Counted from the stretch's first letter, positions 1-8,837 are shown. The stretch is 64,000 bases of DNA from Pontibacter sp. G13 (GCF_031851795.1 NZ_CP134696.1:2527001-2591000), one strand, 5' to 3'. A program made the numbers and translations. The notes: generated by a model not told the origin, from the sequence alone.

Positions 1-847
1 TCTGGACAATTCGACCCAGAAAAATTGGCTCGACCAGAAACTGGCCTCCATCGAGCAAAATGGATTGACCGGTTCATTCTTTCTGGCATTCAGCGGTGCC
101 CCGCGATTTCTTCCCAAAGGGCTTGTCCCATTCTCTGAATCGCAACTAGCTGATTTTGCCCACTCTGTGGAAAGCATACACCCCGAGCGGTGGACATTCG
201 CAGAAGCTGTCAGAATTCTTTTCCTGCTATCTCTCCCTCAAGAAGATCCTGAACAGTTCAAAGCTTCTATTCTCGAAGTTTTTGATACCGCAGATATGGG
301 CGAACAACGAGCCCTCTACCAATCTTTGCCTGTATTGCCACACCCAGATCAGTTTAGCTTATTCGCAGCTGAAGGGATTCGCACCAATATGACAACCGTG
401 CTAGAAGCTATTGTGCTCGACAATCCTTACCCAGCACAATACTTGAATGAAGGGGCGTGGAACCAGCTCTTCCTGAAAGCGGCATTCACGGATCGTCCTA
501 TTCACCGAATCGTTGAGGTCGATCGCCGTGCCAATGCCACGCTCGCTCGAATCGTCTCTGACTATGCGCATGAGCGCTGGTCGGCTGGACGTGTCGTGAG
601 TCCGGAATTGTGGCGAGTGGTCCCTCCGTTTGCCACTGAGCAATCCATTCGAGATGCTGAAGCCTTGTTTGCCAAACCGGAGAAACTCCAGCAAGTCGCG
701 GCCATGTTGATTTGCCAAGAATCCGATCTCCCCGAAGCCAAAAGCCTACTAGCTCAACACCCAAAATGGGCCGAAGCAGCTGAAGCAGGGGATTGGAATT
801 GGGACAAATTGGGTCAGCAGTGGGAAAACCACCTTCAAGAAGCCTGA
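1..847 (+). CDS. eboA: EboA family protein (5' end outside window)
   Basis: First gene of an ebo operon. The reading frame is open to the left edge (first full codon at position 2), so the start codon lies upstream and the TTG at 65 should not be taken as the start. The visible part is about 281 residues, soluble, helical and rich in Leu, Ala and Trp, with no signal peptide or membrane segment. The stretch FLAFSGAPRF resembles EboA proteins as I remember them. The family has no established biochemical activity. The assignment rests mainly on position: five genes that match eboB to eboF follow in that order and on the same strand, the first after a 66 bp gap. The family name is probable and the function unknown. 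Confidence 0.8.
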   Translation, partial: LDNSTQKNWLDQKLASIEQNGLTGSFFLAFSGAPRFLPKGLVPFSESQLADFAHSVESIHPERWTFAEAVRILFLLSLPQEDPEQFKASILEVFDTADMGEQRALYQSLPVLPHPDQFSLFAAEGIRTNMTTVLEAIVLDNPYPAQYLNEGAWNQLFLKAAFTDRPIHRIVEVDRRANATLARIVSDYAHERWSAGRVVSPELWRVVPPFATEQSIRDAEALFAKPEKLQQVAAMLICQESDLPEAKSLLAQHPKWAEAAEAGDWNWDKLGQQWENHLQEA

Positions 848-913
848 AGACCTTTTCGACCCCAAGGTCTGGATCGCCCAAGCCCTGAAGATTAATTTTC
901 AACAAATAAACAG

Positions 914-1837
914 ATGGATAAACCCAAACATATGTGGATTGACTCCCACATTCATATGACCTCGCGAACTACCGATGATTACGAAGCTATGGCCCGCGCC
1001 GGAATCGTAGCGATCATCGAGCCTAGCTTCTGGCTGGGACAGCCTCGAACAGAGGTAGGTTCCTTCAAAGATTACTACAGCAGCCTTGTGGGCTGGGAAC
1101 GCTTCCGTGCAAGCCAATTCGGGATCAAACACTATTGCACCATTGGCTTGAACTCCAAAGAAGCCAATAATGAAGCCCTGGCAGAGCAAGTCATGGAGCT
1201 ACTTCCCAAATTCCTGATGAAAGAAGGCGTGGTCGGAGTAGGAGAAATCGGATTCGACGACCAGACACCTGCCGAGGAGAAATACTTCCACGCACAGGTT
1301 GCCCTCGCCAAGGAAGCTAACTTGCCGATCCAAGTGCACACTCCGCACCGCGACAAAAAACAAGGCACTTCCCGCAGCATGGATCTTTGCGAAGAGCATG
1401 GGGTAGCACCAAACATGGTGGTCATCGATCACAACAATGAGGAGACCGTCAAGGAAGTGCTCGACCGTGGGTATTATGCGGCTTTCACCATTTATCCATT
1501 CACCAAGATGGGCAATGAACGAATGGTGGAAATCGTCAAGCAATACGGCCCAGAAAGAATCATCGTGGACAGCTCTGCCGACTGGGGAATTAGTGATCCG
1601 CTTTCAGTTCCAAAAACCGCCAAGCTCATGTTGGAGCGTGGGGTCCCTGAAGAACACGTCAAAATGGTCTGCTACCAGAATGCACTCGATGCTTATGGAC
1701 AAAGTGGCCAGTTCAATGAGGCGGACTGGATGGATCAATCCTTGGTGGATCAGCGCAACCTGTACAACGGAAACTCCATCCTCCGTGGACAGCAACCACG
1801 AATCGATACCGCGGATTCCAATATCATCGTCAACTGA
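914..1837 (+). CDS. eboB: EboB, TatD-like metal-dependent hydrolase
   Basis: 307-residue TIM-barrel amidohydrolase of the TatD-like type. The N-terminal metal motif is WIDSHIHM (His12 and His14). Later come a Glu in GVGEIGFDD (about residue 111), a His in IQVHTPHR, a His in VVIDHNN and an Asp in VDSSADWG. This is the usual order of two-metal ligands in the fold, so the enzyme looks intact. No signal peptide is seen, so it should be cytoplasmic. The substrate is unknown. Its stop codon overlaps the start of the next gene (ATGA), which points to translational coupling. The ATG at 914 is preferred; an internal Met at residue 7 is possible but would leave little sequence ahead of the metal motif. 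Confidence 0.9.
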   Translation: MDKPKHMWIDSHIHMTSRTTDDYEAMARAGIVAIIEPSFWLGQPRTEVGSFKDYYSSLVGWERFRASQFGIKHYCTIGLNSKEANNEALAEQVMELLPKFLMKEGVVGVGEIGFDDQTPAEEKYFHAQVALAKEANLPIQVHTPHRDKKQGTSRSMDLCEEHGVAPNMVVIDHNNEETVKEVLDRGYYAAFTIYPFTKMGNERMVEIVKQYGPERIIVDSSADWGISDPLSVPKTAKLMLERGVPEEHVKMVCYQNALDAYGQSGQFNEADWMDQSLVDQRNLYNGNSILRGQQPRIDTADSNIIVN

Positions 1838-2766
1838 TGCCCGAATCTCCATCTGAAACAGGAAAAACCATCCTGGGGTACCTACGACTTTTGCGTCCGC
1901 CCAATATCCTCACAGCTTGGGCGGACATTTTAGCGGGGACAGCTATCGCCGGCGCTTGGGCTGTCCATGATGGATGGCCCATCCTCGAAGTAGGCTCAAT
2001 CGGACAGATCTGCTGGCTCGTGCTGGCGACAACGGGGCTTTACGGAGGAGGAGTCGTCCTCAATGATTATTTCGATGCGGACCTAGATGCCGAGGAGCGT
2101 CCCGAACGGCCGATTCCCTCTGGAGCAGTCTCCAAACGAGGAGCCGGAATCTGGGGAGCTACATGGATGCTTACGGGAATATTCGCAGCATTTCAAGCGG
2201 GTATGATCAGTGGATGGATCGCGAGTATCATCGCATTGCTGGTCGTGCTTTATGATAGCTGGGGAAAACACCAACCCATCTTGGGCCCGATCAATATGGG
2301 GATGTGCCGAGGATTCAATCTCCTACTGGGCGTAAGTCTGGTCACGGCCGCTTTGATTCCCAAACTATGGATGGGTCTCATCCCAATTGTGTATATTGGC
2401 GCCATCACCCTCATCAGTCGAGGAGAGGTTCACGGAGGCAATCGACGACACCTCAATCTCGCTCTGGGGTTGTACGCTCTGGTCGTCCTGGCCATCTTCG
2501 GAATCGGAATTCAATCTGTTGCCCAGCCTTGGGCATTTGTCCCTTTCACCTTGCTATTTGCCTATTGGGTATTCCCTCCAGTCTGGAAAGCTCGACAAAC
2601 GCCAAATGCCGGCAATGTCATGAAAGCAGTTAAAGCCGGAGTCATTGCACTCATCATGCTCAATGCCGCTATCGCAGCTTGTTTTGCTGGTTGGATCTTT
2701 GCCCTCGGGATCTTGTTGTTATTGCCTCTGTCCATGGGCTTGGCGAGGCTTTTTGCCGTAACGTAG
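1837..2766 (+). CDS. eboC: EboC, UbiA-family prenyltransferase-like membrane protein
   Basis: 309-residue integral membrane protein with about eight or nine hydrophobic helices. It carries the first UbiA Asp-rich motif, NDYFDADLD (Asn76, Asp77, Asp80, Asp84), which binds Mg and the prenyl diphosphate. The second region reads YDSWGKHQPILG (Tyr139, Asp140, Lys144). UbiA enzymes attach prenyl chains to aromatic or other acceptors. Both motifs are present, so catalysis is possible, but neither the prenyl donor nor the acceptor can be inferred. The start overlaps the eboB stop by 1 base. In this operon it is the only integral membrane component, so it may anchor the complex or supply a lipid-linked intermediate (inference). 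Confidence 0.9.
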   Translation: MPESPSETGKTILGYLRLLRPPNILTAWADILAGTAIAGAWAVHDGWPILEVGSIGQICWLVLATTGLYGGGVVLNDYFDADLDAEERPERPIPSGAVSKRGAGIWGATWMLTGIFAAFQAGMISGWIASIIALLVVLYDSWGKHQPILGPINMGMCRGFNLLLGVSLVTAALIPKLWMGLIPIVYIGAITLISRGEVHGGNRRHLNLALGLYALVVLAIFGIGIQSVAQPWAFVPFTLLFAYWVFPPVWKARQTPNAGNVMKAVKAGVIALIMLNAAIAACFAGWIFALGILLLLPLSMGLARLFAVT

Positions 2767-2774
2767 GAATTTTG

Positions 2775-3947
2775 ATGAAGCGATCCATTCAACAGTCTTT
2801 TTCTGTCCCATTTACCTATCAAGTGTTGTTTGACCGTGATATTTTCAACCCTGAAAACCACACGCTCCAACAGCAGATCAACCGCCTTGCCAGCGTGCTC
2901 CCCGCCAAAGTTTATGTGGTCATAGATGAGGGAGTCGCACAGGCCAATCCGCTTTTGATCCCTCAAATTCTAGCCTATAGCTCCGAATTTCCCGATTCCA
3001 TGCAGCTGGTCGTTGAACCCATGCTGGTCACTGGCGGTGAAGCCATCAAAAACCAACCCGAGTGGGTAGACAAAATGCTGGCCGATGTGGATCAATATGG
3101 AATTGATCGCCACTCCTTCATCATTGGAATTGGCGGAGGGGCTGTGTTGGATACCGTGGGATACGCTGCTTCCATCGCTCATCGAGGCATCCGGCATATT
3201 CGCATTCCCACCACTGTGCTTTCCCAAAATGATTCGGGAGTTGGGGTCAAAAATGGCATCAACGCATTTGGCAAAAAGAATTTCATCGGAAATTTCGCCC
3301 CGCCTCATGCGGTCATCAATGACAGCCAATTTCTGGAAACCTTGGGAGACAGGGATTGGCGTGCCGGAATCTCAGAGGCAGTCAAAGTCGCACTGATCAA
3401 GGACCTCGATTTCTTCGAACAGATCGAGCAGGACGCTCAAGCACTGTTTGATCGTCAAATGCCCGAAATGGAATCCCTCATTTTCAGATGTGCTGAAATG
3501 CATCTGGATCATATCGCTAGTGGTGATCCCTTCGAAATGGGCAATTCCCGGCCCTTGGATTTCGGTCACTGGTCTGCCCACAAATTGGAGCAAATGACTG
3601 ATTATGCCCTGCGTCATGGCGAGGCAGTGGCGATCGGGATTGCCTTGGATGTCTGTTACTCATGGCGCTCCGGGAGAATTTCTGAGGAAGATTGCCGCAG
3701 AGTATTGAATACGTTCCAACTGGTGGGACTTCCCATTTTTCACGAAATGCTGCAAGCACGGGACAATCGTGGGGTGCTCCATGTACTCAATGGCTTGGAA
3801 GAATTCCGGGAGCATCTTGGCGGTCAATTGACCATCATGATTCTGGAAGCACTGGGCCAAGGGGTGGAAGTCCACGAAATGAATCCCATCTGGATCGAAG
3901 AAGCCATCCAGTATTTGCAATCCTACGAATTACAACCCACCACCTAA
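2775..3947 (+). CDS. eboD: EboD, 3-dehydroquinate synthase-like sugar-phosphate cyclase
   Basis: 390 residues. The ATG at 2775 lies 8 bases after the eboC stop; a longer frame from 2679 would overlap eboC by 88 bases and is disfavoured. The NAD-binding glycine motif is GIGGGAVLDTVGY (118-130). It is followed by RIPTTVLSQNDSGVG and the three expected metal ligands Glu201 (in SEAVK), His265 (in FGHWSAH) and His281 (in RHGEAVAIG). The active site therefore looks complete. The sugar-phosphate cyclase superfamily includes dehydroquinate synthase but also valiolone and deoxy-inosose synthases. Given the operon, a specialised product is as likely as shikimate supply. It should not be taken as the housekeeping aroB without phylogeny. 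Confidence 0.9.
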   Translation: MKRSIQQSFSVPFTYQVLFDRDIFNPENHTLQQQINRLASVLPAKVYVVIDEGVAQANPLLIPQILAYSSEFPDSMQLVVEPMLVTGGEAIKNQPEWVDKMLADVDQYGIDRHSFIIGIGGGAVLDTVGYAASIAHRGIRHIRIPTTVLSQNDSGVGVKNGINAFGKKNFIGNFAPPHAVINDSQFLETLGDRDWRAGISEAVKVALIKDLDFFEQIEQDAQALFDRQMPEMESLIFRCAEMHLDHIASGDPFEMGNSRPLDFGHWSAHKLEQMTDYALRHGEAVAIGIALDVCYSWRSGRISEEDCRRVLNTFQLVGLPIFHEMLQARDNRGVLHVLNGLEEFREHLGGQLTIMILEALGQGVEVHEMNPIWIEEAIQYLQSYELQPTT

Positions 3948-3955
3948 TCCGCTTC

Positions 3956-5167
3956 ATGCAGCTAGATTCGCCTTTTCAACTCACCTATTGCACCAATATT
4001 CATCCCGGCGAACACTGGGATGAAGTTTTTCAAAGCCTAAAAACCCATACACTCCCGATCAAGCAATCCGTTGCCCCTGATCAGCCTTTTGGAATTGGTC
4101 TACGACTATCCGATCTGGCTAGTCGCGAGATTCTAGCAGGAGATGCCCTCACAGAATTCAAAGCTTGGTTGGGGGAACACGATCTCTATGTCTTCACCAT
4201 GAATGGATTTCCCTATGGCGGATTTCATCATCAACGCGTGAAAGATGAGGTCCATGCACCGGATTGGACCACGCCAGAGCGATTGGCCTATACGATCCGA
4301 CTATTCGATATTTTGGGGGAATTACTCCCAGCGGGTATGGAAGGCGGTATTTCCACCTCGCCCATTTCCTACAAATATTGGCACAAGACCCCTGCAGATT
4401 TGGAGGCGGCAACTGAAAAAGGCATTCAGCACATGTTGGAAGTCGCTCGCCATCTGCATCACTGGGAAACCGAAAAAGGTGTATGGATGCATCTGGACAT
4501 CGAGCCGGAGCCGGATGGCATATTGGAAAATACACAGGAGGTGCTGGACTTCTATCGGGATCAACTCATTCCGCATGGTATCGCCAAATTTGGGGAATGG
4601 TTCGGATACAGCCCAGAGGAATCTGCCAAGCTCATTCGGAGATATCTCACCATTTGCTATGATGTCTGCCATTTCGCCGTAGCGTATGAGGCGCCCTCCA
4701 TGACATTCGCAGCATTTGAACAGGCGGATATTCCCATTGGCAAAATCCAGATCAGCGCAGCCCTCAAGGCCACATTTCCCCAAGACCCGCAACAACGCGC
4801 TCCCTGGGCACAAGCATTTGGGGCATTCAATGAATCCACCTACCTCCATCAAGTCATCGCCCGCACACAATCTGGTGACTTGGTCCAATATCCCGATCTT
4901 CCGCAAGCACTGGATCAGATCTTGCTTCCAGAAGTCGCGGAGTGGAGAACGCATTTTCACGTACCGATCTTTCTGGAGGATTATCATTTGCTCCAACCCA
5001 CCCAAGATGCCATCATCGCAACCCTGGAAGCCATTCAGCAGCGTCCCAATTGCCGGCATCTCGAAGTGGAAACCTACACGTGGGACGTGCTCCCCAAAGA
5101 TATGCAGACCGACCTGACCAGTTCCATCTCACGAGAGCTGGAATGGGTACTGAATCAATTCGCCTAA
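3956..5167 (+). CDS. eboE: EboE, xylose-isomerase-like TIM-barrel metabolite traffic protein
   Basis: 403 residues from the ATG at 3956, 8 bases after the eboD stop. The frame stays open far upstream inside eboD, but that extension is only a shadow. The N-terminal signature LTYCTNIHPGEHW is one I associate with EboE. The body looks like an AP-endonuclease-2/xylose-isomerase-type barrel, with acidic residues and histidines at strand ends, for example HLDIEPEPD, YDVCHFAV, KIQISAA and FLEDYHLL, which could bind metals. No signal peptide is present. In cyanobacteria the ebo cluster is needed to move the scytonemin monomer to the periplasm, hence the name metabolite traffic protein; the chemical role of EboE itself is unresolved. 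Confidence 0.88.
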   Translation: MQLDSPFQLTYCTNIHPGEHWDEVFQSLKTHTLPIKQSVAPDQPFGIGLRLSDLASREILAGDALTEFKAWLGEHDLYVFTMNGFPYGGFHHQRVKDEVHAPDWTTPERLAYTIRLFDILGELLPAGMEGGISTSPISYKYWHKTPADLEAATEKGIQHMLEVARHLHHWETEKGVWMHLDIEPEPDGILENTQEVLDFYRDQLIPHGIAKFGEWFGYSPEESAKLIRRYLTICYDVCHFAVAYEAPSMTFAAFEQADIPIGKIQISAALKATFPQDPQQRAPWAQAFGAFNESTYLHQVIARTQSGDLVQYPDLPQALDQILLPEVAEWRTHFHVPIFLEDYHLLQPTQDAIIATLEAIQQRPNCRHLEVETYTWDVLPKDMQTDLTSSISRELEWVLNQFA

Positions 5168-5180
5168 CGAATCCCCCGAA

Positions 5181-6551
5181 ATGAAGAAAACTGTCGTCAT
5201 CAACGTCGTAGGCCTGACCCCCGCGCTCATTGGCACCCATACGCCATTCATTGACATGTGGATCAAATCCGGTCACCTTCAGACAGTTGCACCTATCTTA
5301 CCAGCAGTCACCTGTTCCGCTCAGTCCACATACCTGACGGGAAAAATGCCACAGGATCACGGAATCGTAGCCAATGGCTGGTATTTCCGAGATGAATGCG
5401 AGGTGAAATTATGGCGACAGAGCAACCGATTGGTTCAGGCTCCCAAAATCTGGGAAGCTGCCAAAGAAGCTGACCCGACGTTTACCTGTGCCAACATGTT
5501 CTGGTGGTACAATATGTACTCATCGGTGGATTTCTCCGTCACGCCGCGGCCTCAGTATCGCGCCGACGGGCTGAAGTTGCCGGATGTCTATTCTGCCCCC
5601 GCTGCCTTGAGAGACGAACTGCAACGCGCTTTGGGGATGTTTCCATTGTTCAAATTCTGGGGACCAGCTACTTCCATCGAGTCCAGCCAGTGGATCGCGG
5701 ACGCCTCCATCTACGTGGATCGACACCACAATCCTACCCTCACGCTCATCTACCTGCCACATCTCGACTACAACCTCCAACGGATCGGTGTAGAGGGTCC
5801 AAGGATCGAGCAGGATTTGCGTGAAATCGATGGCGTCGTCCGTCAATTGGTGGAATACTACGAAGGGGAAGGCGCGTCCGTGATTTTGCTCTCCGAGTAC
5901 GGCATTACCCCCGTCAATGACCCCATCCACCTGAACCGCCTGTTTCGACAGAAAGGCTGGATCGCCACACGTGAAGAGGGCGGCAAAGAGCTGCTGGATG
6001 CCGGAGCTTCCAAGGTATTTGCCGTGGCGGATCACCAGATTGCCCATGTGTATGTGCAGGACGAATCACTGCTGGAGGAGGCCCGCAAACTCCTCTCCGA
6101 AACGCAAGGCGTGGAACTCGTACTCGATCGGGATCAACAGCAGGAATATGCAATTGCGCACGACCGGAGTGGAGAATTGGTCGCGGTGGCCGATGGAGAC
6201 TCTTGGTTCACCTATTACTATTGGTTGGATGATGAGCGAGCGCCAGATTTTGCAAGGACGGTGGATATCCATCGCAAACCCGGCTATGATCCGGTGGAGA
6301 TGTTTCTCGATCCAGAATTGGGGGTCCCCGAATTGAAGGTAGCCGCGAGAGTGCTACAGAAGAAGCTGGGATTCCGCTATACCATGGACGTGATTCCCCT
6401 AGATGCCACCCTCGTCAAAGGCTCTCATGGCCGCTTGACCGAAGATCCTGCACATCATCCTGTATTCATTTCCAAGCATCCCGATTCCGCCGAAAGCCTA
6501 ACCGCCACTGATGTCTATGGCAAGATTTGGGCACATTTGACCGACAAGTAA
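5181..6551 (+). CDS. eboF: EboF, alkaline-phosphatase-superfamily pyrophosphatase/phosphodiesterase-like protein
   Basis: 456 residues, alkaline phosphatase superfamily, NPP-like. The likely nucleophile is Thr44 in PAVTCSAQSTYLTG. Two later metal-ligand regions are recognisable: LPHLDYNLQRIG (Asp, normally DxxxH) and KGSHGRLTEDPAHHP near the C-terminus (His). Two canonical features are altered. The Asp that normally follows the first strand is replaced in INVVGLTPALIG, and the usual SDHGM reads SEYGI. It is therefore either an atypical hydrolase or a degenerate one; this may be normal for EboF, which I cannot check here. It starts 13 bases after the eboE stop and ends the operon. No signal peptide is seen. 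Confidence 0.87.
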   Translation: MKKTVVINVVGLTPALIGTHTPFIDMWIKSGHLQTVAPILPAVTCSAQSTYLTGKMPQDHGIVANGWYFRDECEVKLWRQSNRLVQAPKIWEAAKEADPTFTCANMFWWYNMYSSVDFSVTPRPQYRADGLKLPDVYSAPAALRDELQRALGMFPLFKFWGPATSIESSQWIADASIYVDRHHNPTLTLIYLPHLDYNLQRIGVEGPRIEQDLREIDGVVRQLVEYYEGEGASVILLSEYGITPVNDPIHLNRLFRQKGWIATREEGGKELLDAGASKVFAVADHQIAHVYVQDESLLEEARKLLSETQGVELVLDRDQQQEYAIAHDRSGELVAVADGDSWFTYYYWLDDERAPDFARTVDIHRKPGYDPVEMFLDPELGVPELKVAARVLQKKLGFRYTMDVIPLDATLVKGSHGRLTEDPAHHPVFISKHPDSAESLTATDVYGKIWAHLTDK

Positions 6552-6621
6552 AAGGCCCTCCTCCGAGATGGAAGAAGGCCAGTGTGTATGGTGTTCTGCT
6601 TGGAAGTTTGTTTGAGGATCT

Positions 6622-6873
6622 GGGCGTACCCCGGCGTGCTTGGCAAACGGGATCGCGCCTAAACTATGAGTCGCCGGGTCAGGCTGATCCATGGGTCCGC
6701 TACGCTCCCGTCTTCGTAGGTATGGGGGATTTCGAAGGAAACTTTCCGCTTCTGGGTAGATAGAGCTACTGGATTGCGATTTCCTCCCCTACTCAGACTG
6801 CTCCCCCAGCCTACACACGAATCCACTCGGGGTCGCACCATTCCCATCCTTTACGCCGCACAGAGCAGCCGCA
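6622..6873 (-). repeat. dispersed intergenic repeat, copy 1 (reverse orientation)
   Basis: Fills most of the 322-base gap between eboF and tesB. It starts with GGCGTACCCCGGCGTGCTT, passes through ATCCATGGGTCCGCTACGC, contains TCGCACCATTCCCATCC (6833-6849) and ends with a CCGCAC-like block right at the tesB stop codon. The same landmarks occur in the same order, reverse-complemented, at 21621-21784; the 17-base block is an exact match there. No coding potential is convincing. Confidence 0.7.
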
Positions 6874-7737
6874 CTATTCACGAAGCCGCATCAGACCTTC
6901 CTGCGCCACTGAGGCCACGAGTACCCCATCCGTATTGTAGATGCTTCCTCTCGAAAGTCCTCTCGCGCCATTGGCATTGGGACTGTCGATGTGATACAGC
7001 AACCACTCATCGGCCCGGAATGGACGGTGGAACCACATGGCGTGGTCGAGAGAAGCAATTTGCAATTTGGGGTCCAACCAAGAGATCCCGTGTGGCAACA
7101 AGGCGGTTGTGATGAAGTTGAAATCGGAAGCGTATGCCAAGGCGTTCCGGTGCATATTGGGATCATCCGGAAGCTGCCCATTGGTACGAATCCAGATATT
7201 GCGCTTGGCCGGATGCTTGTCTGGCTGAAACGGATTGAGGGGTTCCACCGGACAAAATTCTACCGGACGCTCACGATTGAATACCCTCCGGAGTCGGTCC
7301 GGCAACTGATCGATGGCCTGTTGCATCGCCGCCTGTACCTCAGTCAATTGATCGGGCGTAGGCACATCTGGCATCTCGATCTGGTGCTCAAGCCCTTCCT
7401 CCTCCACTTGGAAGGAAGCCGCCATGTGAAAGATGGCTTTTCCATGTTGGATTGCAGTCACGCGGCGAGTCGTAAAGCTCTTTCCATCTCTCGTGCGATC
7501 GACTTGGTACACGATCGGCGCCTGAATATCTCCCGGCAGGATGAAGTATCCATGCAGTGAATGTGCCAATCGAGGTTCTTCCACGGTTTGGGACGCGGCG
7601 CTCAAGCCTTGAGCCAGCACCTGCCCGCCAAACACATATTTACTTCCGATGTCTCGGCTATTGCCTCTAAAAAGGTTTTTCTCCAATCTTTCGAGTTGGA
7701 GGAGGCCGGGAAGCTCGGATATATTCGTAAGGTTCAT
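6874..7737 (-). CDS. tesB: acyl-CoA thioesterase II
   Basis: 287 residues, the typical size of TesB, a double-hotdog enzyme that hydrolyses medium and long acyl-CoAs to free fatty acid and CoA. The N-terminal half has FRGNSRDIGSKYVFGGQVLAQ and the C-terminal half ASDFNFI and SLDHAMWFHRPFRADEW. The Asp of ASDFNFI, the residues after SLDHAMWFHR and the Gln of VASVAQEG fit the Asp/Thr/Gln active site of E. coli TesB. It has no signal peptide and is cytoplasmic. Its 3' end abuts a dispersed repeat. It is transcribed towards the ebo operon and appears unrelated to it. Confidence 0.93.
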   Translation of the reverse strand: MNLTNISELPGLLQLERLEKNLFRGNSRDIGSKYVFGGQVLAQGLSAASQTVEEPRLAHSLHGYFILPGDIQAPIVYQVDRTRDGKSFTTRRVTAIQHGKAIFHMAASFQVEEEGLEHQIEMPDVPTPDQLTEVQAAMQQAIDQLPDRLRRVFNRERPVEFCPVEPLNPFQPDKHPAKRNIWIRTNGQLPDDPNMHRNALAYASDFNFITTALLPHGISWLDPKLQIASLDHAMWFHRPFRADEWLLYHIDSPNANGARGLSRGSIYNTDGVLVASVAQEGLMRLRE

Positions 7738-7834
7738 GATTTGAGATTTGGATCAGTGGGCCAAATATACGGGCGCAATCCCCAAAAGGATGATGATTTT
7801 CCATCAAAGGGGGACATGACTTTGGTTTTCAGCT

Positions 7835-8317
7835 TCAAATAAACTGCCCAGTTTCCATGTCTCGCCCGATTTCTCCCACCGACTTGAGGATTCCATGCAT
7901 GGCGAGATACACGCCCGAAGGTAAGGTTTGAACGCCCGCCAAAGCCATCCCGACATTCATGGGAGCATCGGAGTTGGCAAATCGCTCAGGCCGCATCGCT
8001 CCTGTCAGTATGATGGTTTTTCCCGCAATACTTTCCAGATATTTCCCCGTCTCCACCATCGTATCTGTCCCGTGTGTGATGACAAATCGCGTTTTGGCTG
8101 TCTCAAGAATAACCTCTCGGATTTTGCCGCGGTCATCATCCGTGAGTTCCAGGCTGTCCTTTTGTAGGAGCGGCACGATGTCATACGTGAAGGAAGGATT
8201 CAATCGTTCCATCAATCGGGCCACGGCAGGTGTGGTGATTTCAAATCCCGCACCTCGAATCAATTTTGGATAATCCTTATCAATGGTTCCCCCTGTCTGG
8301 ATGAAGGTGATGTGCAT
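7835..8317 (-). CDS. single-domain asparaginase-like protein
   Basis: 160 residues that match only the N-terminal domain of L-asparaginases, which are normally about 330 residues. The Thr loop is QTGGTIDK (Thr8, Thr11), the Thr-Asp pair is in THGTDTM (Thr84-Asp85), and TGAMRPERF is present. The C-terminal domain, which in the classic enzymes completes the neighbouring active site, is absent, and there is no sign of a downstream frameshifted remnant in the 98 bases before tesB. I recall stand-alone asparaginase-domain proteins of this length in other bacteria, so this is probably a real compact family rather than a truncation. Activity on asparagine is unproven. The start codon lies 76 bases from the divergent gene at 8394. 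Confidence 0.85.
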   Translation of the reverse strand: MHITFIQTGGTIDKDYPKLIRGAGFEITTPAVARLMERLNPSFTYDIVPLLQKDSLELTDDDRGKIREVILETAKTRFVITHGTDTMVETGKYLESIAGKTIILTGAMRPERFANSDAPMNVGMALAGVQTLPSGVYLAMHGILKSVGEIGRDMETGQFI

Positions 8318-8393
8318 GTTTTGGGCAAAATATCGGACTTTCTGGGGATATCAGCCATTGGAATCTACCCATAAACCTCCTATTTTTCTTCCT

Positions 8394-8837
8394 ATGCAAA
8401 TGAATGTCAAAAGTATCCTCCTCAGCGCAGTGCTAATGGTGTCATCGACCTCATGGGCATTGAGCCAACAATCCGTGACCTGGCAACAGCTCGCTCAAGT
8501 TCAATTGGTCACAAAAGCAGATCCTGAAGGTGGATTATATTCAGATATCGCATTTACCTCAGAGATTCTTGCGTTGGATGGTAAGGAAATTGAGATTCGG
8601 GGCTATGTCCTTCCTTTGGATGCACAGGGGGAGACCTATGCGTTGAGTGCTTTTCCATTTGCTGCGTGCTTTTTTTGCGGAGGTGCAGGCAAGGAATCGG
8701 TCATGATGCTATGGCTAGACAAACCCGGATATTCATTCACCCTAGACGATTTGAGGACCTTCCGCGGAAAACTGAAACTCGTCGAAGGCAAAGACAATCC
8801 CGCCTATATTTTGGAAAACGCCGCTCCCACTGATTGA
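8394..8837 (+). CDS. exported DUF3299-like protein
   Basis: 147 residues (145 if the ATG at 8400 is used). An N-terminal signal peptide with the core SILLSAVLMVSSTSWA predicts export. The mature part is short and beta-rich, with EIEIRGYVLPLD followed by FAACFFCGGAG, then hydrophobic strands. The order (a G-Y-V-x-P strand, then a Cys-containing turn) resembles DUF3299 proteins, which are thought to be small OB-fold periplasmic proteins. The C-F-F-C pair could bind a metal or form a disulfide. A frame open further upstream, to 8283, would overlap the divergent asparaginase-like gene and lacks a leader at its start. The function is unknown. Confidence 0.75.
   Translation: MQMNVKSILLSAVLMVSSTSWALSQQSVTWQQLAQVQLVTKADPEGGLYSDIAFTSEILALDGKEIEIRGYVLPLDAQGETYALSAFPFAACFFCGGAGKESVMMLWLDKPGYSFTLDDLRTFRGKLKLVEGKDNPAYILENAAPTD

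Noticed and set aside
3692-3955. Upstream continuation of the eboE frame inside eboD
   Set aside because: The extra residues do not resemble EboE, which begins at the motif after 3956, and eboD covers this stretch in its own frame.
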